A DNA stretch of 5,869 nt from Bacteroidia bacterium (GCA_025999735.1 BNXR01000109.1:1-5869); one strand, 5' to 3'. Positions 1 through 5,641 are shown, counted from the first letter of the stretch. Numbers and translations: made by a program. The notes: a model not told the origin generated them from the sequence alone.

Positions 1-23
1 TGAGCGGTATTCGTGTGGTTGGC

Positions 24-127
24 ATGCGGTGGCGTGGAGCGTAGCGGACATTTAACATAATGTAGTTATAGGACTGACCGCCGCGGGCTGTTCTATAACA
101 GAACATTATGTTATTTGTCTTCGCGGA
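24..127. repeat. About 105-bp structured repeat, copy A
   Basis: Starts ATGCGGTGGCGTG and ends TTCGCGGA. A diverged second copy lies at 5418-5522, about 350 bp away on the circle in the same orientation. The conserved core is TTATAGGACTGACCGCCGCG followed by GGGC, and then GTTCTATAACAGAACATTATG. The best-conserved parts are the apical loop and the right arm of the hairpin. Similarity seems to extend weakly upstream (GCGGTATTCGTG here, GCGGTTAATCGTA before copy B). This looks like a dispersed intergenic repeat, or a recombination or origin-type site. It is not coding. Confidence 0.75.
53..113. other. Long two-step hairpin with XerD-arm-like flank
   Basis: The outer arms TAACATAATGT (53-63) and ACATTATGTTA (103-113) are a perfect 11-bp inverted repeat. 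The inner arms GTTATAG (65-71) and CTATAAC (93-99) add 7 bp. They are separated from the outer stem by A64 on one side and AGA (100-102) on the other, and the loop is 21 bases. A competing local hairpin, TGTTCT (89-94) with AGAACA (100-105), uses part of the same sequence. Bases 50-60, ATTTAACATAA, exactly match the reverse complement of the E. coli dif XerD-binding arm TTATGTTAAAT. Bases 106-116 (TTATGTTATTT) match that arm at 9 of 11 positions in inverted orientation. The function as a recombination site is inferred. Confidence 0.6.
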
Positions 128-365
128 GCTCTTTTATGGAAATTTAGTCCCATGAAGGGCGGGTGGGTGGATTAAATAAAATTTAGTCCATTGATTTGTG
201 TTGTGAGGCTCATTTGGGGCACTCCTTTTCTTACTCCTTTTTTTCTTACTATGATTTATTTTCTTACTACTGTTTTGTATGTATCTGTATTTTAAAAAGT
301 TAAGCGTTTTCTTTTTTGTCTTTTTCGATATTTTCCACTTTTTCTTGCTATTTTTTGTTTTCTTA
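128..365. other. AT-rich non-coding tail downstream of the AlbA gene
   Basis: No convincing gene is seen here. The decamer TTTTCTTACT occurs at 226-235, 241-250, 259-268 and 358-367, with a one-base variant at 340-349. All spacings are multiples of three, so on the minus strand they read as repeated Ser-Lys-Lys in one frame, which is open from the end of the AlbA gene down to a stop at 134-136. AAATTTAGTCC is repeated at 140-150 and 179-189. A G-rich run lies at 157-170. No clear rho-independent terminator was found for the AlbA gene. Confidence 0.6.
157..170 (+). other. G-rich run, possible G-quadruplex
   Basis: Three GGG runs and a final GG are separated by single bases (C, T, T) on the plus strand, in an otherwise strongly AT-rich stretch. 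Single-base loops favour a parallel quadruplex, but the fourth run has only two G, so a three-layer fold would have a vacancy. This is a prediction from sequence only. Confidence 0.35.
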
Positions 366-2003
366 CTACTTTTTATTTTTTGCCTTGACGACAAGTACCC
401 ATACCGATGATTTTGTTGATGAGGAACTATTTCTTATTTTTCCTTCAGATGCCAATTTTGCCGTAATATTCGATATTTTTCTCTGCTGTTTCGCTTTTGA
501 TAAATCAAACGGTAATGTCGGTATTAATAAATTTTCTATTTCCGCCCTTGTTGCAGACCCTTTTGACTGTATTAAGTTTAGTATCATTTCTTTATACTCA
601 TTATACGGTATTTTTCTGTCTAATCCTACTATCTGCAAATTTGGTTCTTCACCTACTATTAGTTTCAATTCACGTAGCCGATAAGTTTCTTCTTTGGTTA
701 TTCCTATTTTCTTTTGCACTTTATCCAATACCATCACATCTTCCAAATTGAGTTCAGGACGTGTTTTCAGTTGATGGGCATAGTTATCGTTTGTAATCTC
801 ACCAAGAATTGTGACCCTTGTTTGATTCTCATCCGAAATATCATATATCGGCATCGGAAAGTAACGTTCTTTTTGTTTGATAAACATTTTCTTTATGCCA
901 CTCCCAATCGTGTCTATCATATTGAGGTTGACCATTGCTGCTACTAAAAACGGATTTCGATAGTAATGTTGTGGTCCATCGCGTTTGATTATTTCTTCAA
1001 CCGAATCAGGAATAAAACTTCCCACATTTTCAAAAATAATCCTATTCTTGTACTCTAATACGTGAATACGACCACTTTTCTCGTAGGATTGATGTGCCAC
1101 ACAATTATGCAAGGCTTCGCGTAGCACCCACGGATCATATTGATAAAATTCGTCTGGGAATAATGACGTTAACCCCATGTGCCTATACCTCAAGTTTCTT
1201 ATTCGTGAAAGTGCTTGTTCTATGGTCAAGATAAAAGGACAATAAAAATGTTCGTAATCGCCAGGTATGTCTTTCAAAATCCATGTTATTTGTCCGATTG
1301 CAGGTGATAATAAAGCAGTTGCTTCCTGTTTTCCAAGAAGTAGGATAGCTGTGTTCGTTATTTTTCCATCAAGCGTTAGCATCGCTTTATTCAGAAAGGT
1401 TATATCGTCCCAAGAGTCAATATCGGCAAGCAGGGCAGGATGTTTAAGTTTGTATTGCTCACGCGCTTTGAGGATGGCAGCCGTGTCTAAGTGTGCAATG
1501 GTGGCTTCGGGTACGATGTTTTTTGACCAATCTATGTTGTGGGCTTGGTTGCGGATACGTTCGATTTTTTCTATGTTAAGGGCTACAAGGCTTTCATTTG
1601 CCCGTCCATAGAAAAAGCCTTCGTAGGCTATGGGGATGCCTTTGGGTGCTGCCGGAATTTGGAACATGATTACCCTACCTTCGGGTCTGTTGAGTTCGTG
1701 TATGTCTATGAATGAGAGGCTGTGGGTTGTTTTGTCGGCAATTTCCTTTTTTAGTTTGTCTAAGTCTTTGCGTTCCGAACGGTAACGTGTGCCAATGATT
1801 AGATGTTTTGTGTTTTCTACTCCAAAGATAAGCCATGCACAAGGTTTGCCTTTTAGATTTGCCTCGTTGCTTAGAGCGGAAAAGTACTGCCCTATTTTGT
1901 CAAAGTCGTATCCTTCTTTGGCTTCCTTAAACTCAATGATTTCCGTTTCCGCTTTGAGTGCAAGGGCTTGCGATAATATGCTGTCTAATTCTTGTTGTAA
2001 CAT
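366..2003 (-). CDS. AlbA_2 (Schlafen AlbA) / GHKL-type ATP-binding protein
   Basis: The 545-residue protein has an N-terminal AlbA_2 domain (about 19-140), with the EFKEA segment at 24-28 and the YGRANES segment at 132-138 that commonly closes this domain. A linker follows, then a GHKL/HATPase_c_4 region with the N-box-like LREALHNCVAHQ at 294-305, ENVGSF at 325-330 and IGSGIKKM at 366-373. The C-terminal 70 residues look like a winged helix. This is the architecture of bacterial proteins annotated as RecG-like or 'putative DNA-binding, ATP-binding' regulators. They are predicted to bind nucleic acid and ATP in the cytoplasm, and their biochemistry is poorly defined. The start ATG is 47 bases past the NucA stop and follows a TATCTTTG promoter element by 4 bases. 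The fold assignment is firm; a regulatory or defence role is inference. Confidence 0.88.
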   Translation of the reverse strand: MLQQELDSILSQALALKAETEIIEFKEAKEGYDFDKIGQYFSALSNEANLKGKPCAWLIFGVENTKHLIIGTRYRSERKDLDKLKKEIADKTTHSLSFIDIHELNRPEGRVIMFQIPAAPKGIPIAYEGFFYGRANESLVALNIEKIERIRNQAHNIDWSKNIVPEATIAHLDTAAILKAREQYKLKHPALLADIDSWDDITFLNKAMLTLDGKITNTAILLLGKQEATALLSPAIGQITWILKDIPGDYEHFYCPFILTIEQALSRIRNLRYRHMGLTSLFPDEFYQYDPWVLREALHNCVAHQSYEKSGRIHVLEYKNRIIFENVGSFIPDSVEEIIKRDGPQHYYRNPFLVAAMVNLNMIDTIGSGIKKMFIKQKERYFPMPIYDISDENQTRVTILGEITNDNYAHQLKTRPELNLEDVMVLDKVQKKIGITKEETYRLRELKLIVGEEPNLQIVGLDRKIPYNEYKEMILNLIQSKGSATRAEIENLLIPTLPFDLSKAKQQRKISNITAKLASEGKIRNSSSSTKSSVWVLVVKAKNKK

Positions 2004-2007
2004 GGGG

Positions 2008-2015
2008 CAAAGATA
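2008..2015 (-). promoter_or_regulatory. Candidate Bacteroidota -7 element for the AlbA gene
   Basis: The minus strand reads TATCTTTG, a full match to the TAnnTTTG consensus of the Bacteroidota primary sigma factor. Only four C residues separate it from the ATG at 2003. No good -33 TTTG is seen 19-21 bases upstream. If active, transcription would start at or next to the start codon, giving a leaderless or nearly leaderless mRNA. Confidence 0.5.
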
Positions 2016-2050
2016 GACATTTTATTTGTAGTAACGTTGTGTTTGGATTA

Positions 2051-2851
2051 TCATTTTAGTTCCCAAGCGAGGGTGTCTATTTGGCTTTCTACTCTTTTCT
2101 CTATTTCATCCGGTAAGGATGGAAAGAAATCTATACCCGATTTTGCTTGAATTTCTTGTACCGTCAGTATGTACGTTGATAATGGTTTATGTCCGCTCTT
2201 GTTGGCAAATAGGAAGGCTACGGCTGTCCAATTGCCGTTTTCGTTCCGCAATAGCACTTTGAAGAAAGCATCGGGTACGGCTACTTTGTTTTGTCCGATG
2301 GTTGGCGGTTGTTGGGATACAATGGGACCACACACTACATAAACGCTGCCCTTTTTGGTAGCCCATGTGCGTACTCGTTCCTCTAAGGTCTTCCAGTCAC
2401 CACCATTTAGGTTGTGGTTTTGAGGGCAAATGTTGGATAGGTAAAAACTTTCGCGCATCGCTTGTTCACTCCATTTCATGTCGGCAGCCGGCGCCATGTG
2501 ACCTCTGTCCCAACCGGTATGTTTATAGTCATCGGTCGTGGCTGTTGCTCCTTTTACTTTTGGGTCGGGAATGAAGTGTTTCCCACGTGGTGTTACTCCT
2601 TCTACCTCTTCTTTTGTCAGTTCGTAGGCTACCCAGTTGGGAATTTTCCAATCTTCGTTATAGCTTACCGTATAGCCGAGATGTTCTATGAGTTGTTCCT
2701 TTCTATCTTTTAGCTTTGCAGGGTACTCGAATTTGCGGATTGGCTCATTCGCAGATGGGGTATTGCTGTGCCGTACACCGCATGAATACAGTAATAATAA
2801 GAGTATAAGGATGCGCGAAACATTTCGGCTACTATTCAAAAACAAATTCAT
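2051..2851 (-). CDS. NucA-type DNA/RNA non-specific endonuclease, lipoprotein
   Basis: The 266-residue protein begins with a lipoprotein signal: R9 and R13, a Leu/Ile run at 14-21, then Leu-Tyr-Ser-Cys with the acylated Cys at 24. The mature part is a beta-beta-alpha-metal nuclease. The DRGH motif is at 115-118 (GWDRGHMAPAADM, general-base His118). The metal-binding region NICPQNHNLNGGDW follows at 140-153, with Asn140 and Asn149. It should cleave single- and double-stranded DNA and RNA with Mg2+ at the cell envelope, for nutrient recovery or degradation of external DNA. No acidic surface-export signal follows the Cys, so a periplasm-facing position is more likely. The frame stays open to 2965, but a start there would run through the terminator and bury the signal peptide, so ATG 2851 is chosen. 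Confidence 0.93.
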   Translation of the reverse strand: MNLFLNSSRNVSRILILLLLLYSCGVRHSNTPSANEPIRKFEYPAKLKDRKEQLIEHLGYTVSYNEDWKIPNWVAYELTKEEVEGVTPRGKHFIPDPKVKGATATTDDYKHTGWDRGHMAPAADMKWSEQAMRESFYLSNICPQNHNLNGGDWKTLEERVRTWATKKGSVYVVCGPIVSQQPPTIGQNKVAVPDAFFKVLLRNENGNWTAVAFLFANKSGHKPLSTYILTVQEIQAKSGIDFFPSLPDEIEKRVESQIDTLAWELK

Positions 2852-2858
2852 CGTTATG

Positions 2859-2877
2859 TAATTTTGGCGCAAAATTA
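2859..2877. promoter_or_regulatory. Palindromic promoter/operator before the nuclease gene
   Basis: TAATTTTG (2859-2866) and CAAAATTA (2870-2877) form a perfect 8-bp inverted repeat around GCG. On the minus strand the distal half reads TAATTTTG, a full TAnnTTTG -7 element, placed 18 bases before the nuclease ATG. The other half is the same element facing the opposite way. No clear -33 TTTG is seen at the usual distance. The symmetry suits a dimeric regulator that covers the -7 element, or a bidirectional promoter. The promoter call is moderate and the operator call is inference. Confidence 0.5.
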
Positions 2878-2934
2878 GGATAAAAAATTGGAAAATCCGC
2901 CCCCATAGAAGACTTGTTTTACCAAAAATCACGG

Positions 2935-2984
2935 GAAAAAAATCAACCCCAAACCCCAATATCAATTGAGGTTTGGGGTTGATT
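2935..2984 (-). terminator. Strong rho-independent terminator
   Basis: The 15-base arms AATCAACCCCAAACC (2941-2955) and GGTTTGGGGTTGATT (2970-2984) pair perfectly. The stem continues past one C/A mismatch into CAAT/ATTG, closing on a 4-base loop. Read on the minus strand, the stem runs straight into a T-run (complement of the A-run at 2936-2942). It begins 13 bases after the stop codon of the small zinc-ribbon gene and ends the upstream transcript before the nuclease promoter. Confidence 0.9.
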
Positions 2985-2997
2985 TATGCAGAAGAAT

Positions 2998-3150
2998 TTA
3001 TTTCTTCTTTGCGTCCTTTGCCTCTTGCTCGCATTTTTGCGAACAATAATCGTACGGAGGTGAAGCGTGCGTTTCGGTATAAGGTTTTCCGCACCACTTA
3101 CAAGTCCTTGGGGTACTAAATTTCATTCCCATATTACTTGAATTTAACAT
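2998..3150 (-). CDS. Small zinc-ribbon protein, 50 residues
   Basis: The frame encodes 50 residues with a CKWCGK knuckle (Cys17, Cys20) and a CSQKC knuckle (Cys36, Cys40), separated by YTETHASPPYDY. It ends in a charged tail rich in Lys, Glu and Ala. The four cysteines in CxxC and CxxxC pairs are the expected ligands of one structural zinc ion. In-frame ATGs at residues 7 and 9 (MKFSTPRTCKWCGK) are plausible alternative starts, since no ribosome binding site decides between them. The gene lies 66 bp downstream of the glycosylase-like gene, in the same direction, and a strong terminator follows the stop, so the two may share a transcript. The function is unknown; nucleic-acid or protein binding is the usual guess for such ribbons. 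Confidence 0.72.
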   Translation of the reverse strand: MLNSSNMGMKFSTPRTCKWCGKPYTETHASPPYDYCSQKCEQEAKDAKKK

Positions 3151-3193
3151 TAAATTCTGTTCTTTCGGCTTCGCAAGTATTGCCCCGTTTGTT

Positions 3194-3213
3194 AAACAGT
3201 TCTGGCTCTGTTT
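3194..3213 (-). terminator. Weak hairpin after the glycosylase-like gene
   Basis: AAACAG (3194-3199) and CTGTTT (3208-3213) form a 6-bp stem with an 8-base loop directly after the TGA at 3217-3219. Only a short T stretch follows on the minus strand, so termination would be partial at best. This may leave the small zinc-ribbon gene expressed by read-through. Confidence 0.25.
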
Positions 3214-3216
3214 TTC

Positions 3217-3939
3217 TCATTTTTTTGGACATACTACTCTGCACCACGTCCTGACAGCGTTGACAATATCAAATACATAGTCATCGTCCTTTACCCCCCA
3301 ATACGCAGGATGGCATGTATCAATGTACAATTTATCGCCTGCGTAGTAACAAGAATGATTATCCAAAAATTCAGATGCGTATTCTTGTACTTTATCCCAA
3401 CCCTCAAAATCATTTTTATCAAAGAATTTGAATGTGCCACCAAAGATGAGGACTTCGGGGTCGTAGAGTTTTATTTGCCGTTTCAGTAAATCACAATTTT
3501 CATTGTACAACTCTCTAATTACATCATCACTAACAGAGCCACCACCATGTGTCTTTTTGATGTTGATAAACGCAATATCACTCAATGCATCAAAACATTG
3601 TTCTGACTGATAGGAGGGCATTTTACTCCATTCCTCATCATCGAACGGTGATAAAGTAGGCGTTCCCAAAATACCATAAGAAGCCCAAATTATTTTTGGC
3701 ATCGTCGTTTTATTGTGTACTGTTTCTTCTCGTTGGTCGTTAGCAAAAGCCACAGCATAATCATTCACATCGCCATTAGGCTCTTTCAAAATCCACAGTA
3801 CACGAGGCGATGCCTTAAAGTAGCGTTCGGAATTGATAACCCCATCAATGCCGACTTCCTCGTCCGCCTTTACTCTTATTTGCTCAATTTCATTACGTAT
3901 TCTCTCACATTCTTGCTTAAATTGTTTCAGATCTTTCAT
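3217..3939 (-). CDS. Uracil-DNA glycosylase superfamily-like protein
   Basis: The 240-residue protein opens with a charged, probably coiled-coil helix (about 1-28). Motifs resembling the uracil-DNA glycosylase fold follow in the right order: VLWILKEPNGD at 47-57 in the position of the first, water-activating loop; DIAFINIKKTHGGG at 121-134; DPEVLIFGGTF at 160-170 as the central strand; and IDTCHPAYWG at 206-215, matching the His-Pro loop that contacts DNA. These proteins excise damaged or modified bases, but the first loop here (KEPNGD) is not a canonical catalytic motif, so substrate and activity are uncertain. The ATG at 3939 has an A-rich leader and no Shine-Dalgarno sequence. A TATAATTTG stretch upstream is only an imperfect promoter match. 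Assignment is by motif order, not strong identity. Confidence 0.65.
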   Translation of the reverse strand: MKDLKQFKQECERIRNEIEQIRVKADEEVGIDGVINSERYFKASPRVLWILKEPNGDVNDYAVAFANDQREETVHNKTTMPKIIWASYGILGTPTLSPFDDEEWSKMPSYQSEQCFDALSDIAFINIKKTHGGGSVSDDVIRELYNENCDLLKRQIKLYDPEVLIFGGTFKFFDKNDFEGWDKVQEYASEFLDNHSCYYAGDKLYIDTCHPAYWGVKDDDYVFDIVNAVRTWCRVVCPKK

Positions 3940-4350
3940 CGTATTTTATTTTTGTGATTAATATTTCTAAAAATTCATTCAAATTATACTTATTTCATTT
4001 TTTGAGGGGGCTTATTGAAATATAAAAAGCGCGAACAAAACTCTTAAATTTTATCCGCTCTTCGAGGTCTTAGACTACCTTACAACCAAATAAACATGAT
4101 CCTACCCACGCCGCTGCGTGAGCGTCTTCACCTTCATTTTTGGTTGTGCTCTGAAATTGTCTAAGTTTCGAAGAGCCAAAATATCAAGCTATAACGCTAT
4201 TTTCCAATATGCCCTTGATGCGCAAAGCACATCTTTTATTTTATTCCATAGGCAATAAATTTCGTTTTTTTTGTTATTTTTTCAAAATTCGGGCGTAAAA
4301 GTAGATAATTATTTTGAGAAACGAAAAAGAAAACAAAAAATATTTCGTCC
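3940..4350. other. Intergenic region between Abi and glycosylase-like genes
   Basis: These 411 bases have no convincing gene on either strand. They hold the nested inverted-repeat element at 4057-4176 and a small imperfect hairpin around GATGCGCAAAGCACATC (near 4217-4233). The AT-rich stretches on both sides show no full TAnnTTTG match. Confidence 0.6.
4057..4176. other. 120-bp nested hairpin element, possible structured RNA or recombination site
   Basis: Three nested perfect arms occur in order: GCTCTTCGA (4057-4065) with TCGAAGAGC (4168-4176); CTTAGAC (4069-4075) with GTCTAAG (4159-4165); and ACAACCAAA (4082-4090) with TTTGGTTGT (4139-4147). The apical part holds a further hairpin, CACGC (4107-4111) with GCGTG (4116-4120). 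That makes 25 paired positions in the main stem, interrupted by internal loops. No T-run follows on either strand, so it is not a terminator. The apical octamer CGTGAGCG recurs in the repeats near 5427 and 5687. It could be a non-coding RNA, a cruciform, or the end of a mobile cassette. Confidence 0.55.
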
Positions 4351-5250
4351 TCACTTCCATAGTGGCTCTCTTTCCCAATTCTCAGGGAAACCCATCGCTA
4401 ACGTGTCCACAGTTGGGTATTGTTTTAGGATGTCTTTCAGTTTTTCGGTAAAGTTATTATTTGGAGAAACGGTAAACAGTAGGTATTTAATCATGCAGAT
4501 GCGGAAGTAAACACGTTTCATATCGGTTATGGCAGGATTTATCCATGGGTATGTTGGATTGTTGAGATTGTGTGAAATAATAGCGATTTCTTTGTTCCAT
4601 AACCGTGCATGATGACCGCATAGATTCCTCAAATTGGATAATAGCAACAACCACGAAGAAAAAACAGGTAGCGGTAATCCAAAATGACGCGCTACTTTTT
4701 TCAAAAGTGTTTTATTTGTTAAATTATTAAATGAGTTACACAAAATGCCTAAGGGAATGATTTCGGCAATCATCCACGCAGGAGGATATGGATTGGAATA
4801 TTTCGACAGAAAATGAACGATAAAATCTTCTTTTGTCTTAGCTATCTCTGACTTGATAAGTTTTAGTGTTTTTGAAAATATTTCCGGATTGCGAAAATTC
4901 ACAGGGTCAGTCATCCAAAACACATTGCTCAATTCGCTACTAATGATATCATTCATTGCACTGCGAACGGCGACTTCTACTTTTTCTATTTCGTTGAAAA
5001 GTAAAATTCTTAATTTTCGGTCAAAACGGTACATATCTAATGCCATTTCAAAGGTAGCTCCTTCTTTGAAAGAATGGTTTGTTTTAGGTTCTTTCAACAA
5101 TGGATAGAAATATGCACTTAGCCTAAAATAACCGATATTGGTGATGTAATTAATGGCTTTTTGTTCATCAATTATAGTTAATCCTCTGTATTTCAACAAT
5201 GGAACTAAATTTTGAGGGAGAGTACTTGTCTTGGTATATTCTACTTTCAT
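4351..5250 (-). CDS. Abi_2 family abortive infection protein (AbiD/AbiF-like HEPN)
   Basis: The 299-residue protein shows the family pattern throughout: LLKYRGLTIIDEQKAINYI at 18-36, GYFRLSAYFYPL at 40-51, FDRKLRILLFNEIEKVEVAVRS at 76-97, FWMTDPVNF at 111-119, PPAWMIAEIIPLG at 156-168, LRNLCGHHARLWN at 207-219 and the closing MGFPENWEREPLW at 286-298. Arg208 and His213 form an R-x4-H HEPN RNase motif. The equivalent of the earlier R-x5-H motif, found in many relatives, lacks the His (RSAMNDI at 96-102). Members abort phage infection, probably by RNA cleavage. AbiF relatives are reported as ancestors of Cas13 and as toxins held by an RNA antitoxin. A promoter-hairpin-T-run unit sits directly upstream, which fits that arrangement. 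It starts at ATG 5250 without a Shine-Dalgarno sequence. Confidence 0.9.
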   Translation of the reverse strand: MKVEYTKTSTLPQNLVPLLKYRGLTIIDEQKAINYITNIGYFRLSAYFYPLLKEPKTNHSFKEGATFEMALDMYRFDRKLRILLFNEIEKVEVAVRSAMNDIISSELSNVFWMTDPVNFRNPEIFSKTLKLIKSEIAKTKEDFIVHFLSKYSNPYPPAWMIAEIIPLGILCNSFNNLTNKTLLKKVARHFGLPLPVFSSWLLLLSNLRNLCGHHARLWNKEIAIISHNLNNPTYPWINPAITDMKRVYFRICMIKYLLFTVSPNNNFTEKLKDILKQYPTVDTLAMGFPENWEREPLWK

Positions 5251-5258
5251 AATGGTAT

Positions 5259-5305
5259 AAAAAAACGACCCGCCTATTTAAGCATTGTAAAGAGGCTCGG
5301 CGGGT
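5259..5305 (-). terminator. Rho-independent terminator just before the Abi start codon
   Basis: On the minus strand, ACCCGCC (complement of 5299-5305) pairs with GGCGGGT (complement of 5268-5274): 7 bp, five of them GC. CG and a run of seven T (5265-5259) follow. The 24-base loop is long for a plain terminator and includes GCCT, which could compete for the AGGC at the start of the 3' arm. The T-run is 8 bases from the Abi ATG, so the gene must be reached by read-through. Confidence 0.75.
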
Positions 5306-5310
5306 ACTGG
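5259..5310 (-). ncRNA. Candidate small RNA upstream of the Abi gene
   Basis: Between a good promoter (-7 element ending at 5316) and a T-run (complement of 5259-5265) lies about 50 bases that cannot encode a useful peptide. The predicted start is near 5308-5312. The RNA would be mostly one hairpin: arms ACCCGCC and GGCGGGT with a 24-base loop holding GAGCCTCTTTACAATGC, then CG and seven T. The Abi ATG comes 8 bases after the T-run. This order matches RNA-antitoxin/toxin loci, where most transcripts stop at the hairpin and a few read through into the toxin. No tandem repeats like those of ToxI are present. Existence and antitoxin role are inference. Confidence 0.5.
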
Positions 5311-5315
5311 TGGCA

Positions 5316-5347
5316 CAAAAGTATTACTATTTTTTGACTTAGCAAAA
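5316..5347 (-). promoter_or_regulatory. Bacteroidota promoter driving the candidate RNA and Abi gene
   Basis: The minus strand has TTTTG (complement of 5343-5347), then 19 bases, then TACTTTTG (complement of 5316-5323). This matches the -33 TTTG and -7 TAnnTTTG elements at the usual spacing, and is the best promoter in the window. The hairpin begins only about 10 bases past the -7 element. Confidence 0.72.
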
Positions 5348-5417
5348 TATTTTTCGCTTTTTTTATGTATGGGATTCCTTGCTTTTTTCAATATGTGTCA
5401 CGCGGTTAATCGTAGAG

Positions 5418-5522
5418 ATGCGGTGGCGTGAGCGTAGAAAACATTTAATATAATCCCACATTATAGGACTGACCGCCGCGGGCCGTTCTATAACAGAACA
5501 TTATGCTATTTGTATTCGCGGA
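5418..5522. repeat. About 105-bp structured repeat, copy B
   Basis: Diverged direct copy of 24-127, beginning ATGCGGTGGCGTGAGCGTAG and ending TTCGCGGA. ATTTAATATAA (5443-5453) replaces ATTTAACATAA, TCCCACA replaces TGTAG before TTATAGG, and the right arm reads ATTATGCTA. The stem is mostly kept: TTATAG (5461-5466) pairs with CTATAA, and the outer AATATAAT/ATTATGCT arms retain pairing with one mismatch and a G-T pair. This points to selection on structure, or to common descent from a mobile repeat. Confidence 0.75.
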
Positions 5523-5641
5523 TGATGCCTTTTCTTAAAACCGTGCCAAACCGTTTAGGACGTAGCGGTGGCTGTTTTATTTTCAGAATAGCAGTTGAAG
5601 TTTCAAATCACTACTACTTTTGGCAGTAGGATTAAAGCGGT

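Larger units (their letters stand above)
1..127. repeat. Terminal direct repeat, left copy (circular closure)
   Basis: Bases 1-127 are identical to bases 5743-5869, with no mismatch seen. A perfect overlap of exactly 127 bases is the signature of a circular path in a de Bruijn assembly with k=127, so one copy should be removed to give a 5742-bp circle. It could instead come from a tandem array or from a locus flanked by long direct repeats. The repeat contains most of the hairpin element described at 24-127. Confidence 0.9.

Noticed and set aside
50..116. Hairpin repeat as an integron attC site
   Set aside because: ATTTAAC fits the RYYYAAC box, but the matching right box reads GTTATTT and fails GTTRRRY at two positions, and no integrase gene is present.
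316..2016. Plus-strand open frames of 75-122 codons across the AlbA gene
   Set aside because: They lie antisense to a well-supported protein, show no motifs of their own and have no clear promoter.
2852..2965. Longer nuclease start at 2965
   Set aside because: It would put a hydrophobic 38-residue extension before a normal lipoprotein signal and overlap the terminator hairpin and the promoter.
4057..4176. 120-bp nested hairpin as an attC site
   Set aside because: The CTTAGAC/GTCTAAG arms are in the reverse order to attC core boxes, and the ACAAC/GTTGT arms match the consensus only partly.
4271..5107. Plus-strand open frames across the Abi gene
   Set aside because: They are shadows of a gene whose family motifs are clear on the minus strand.
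5259..5310. ToxI-like type III antitoxin with tandem repeats
   Set aside because: No tandem repeats are present between the promoter and the terminator; a single-hairpin RNA fits better.
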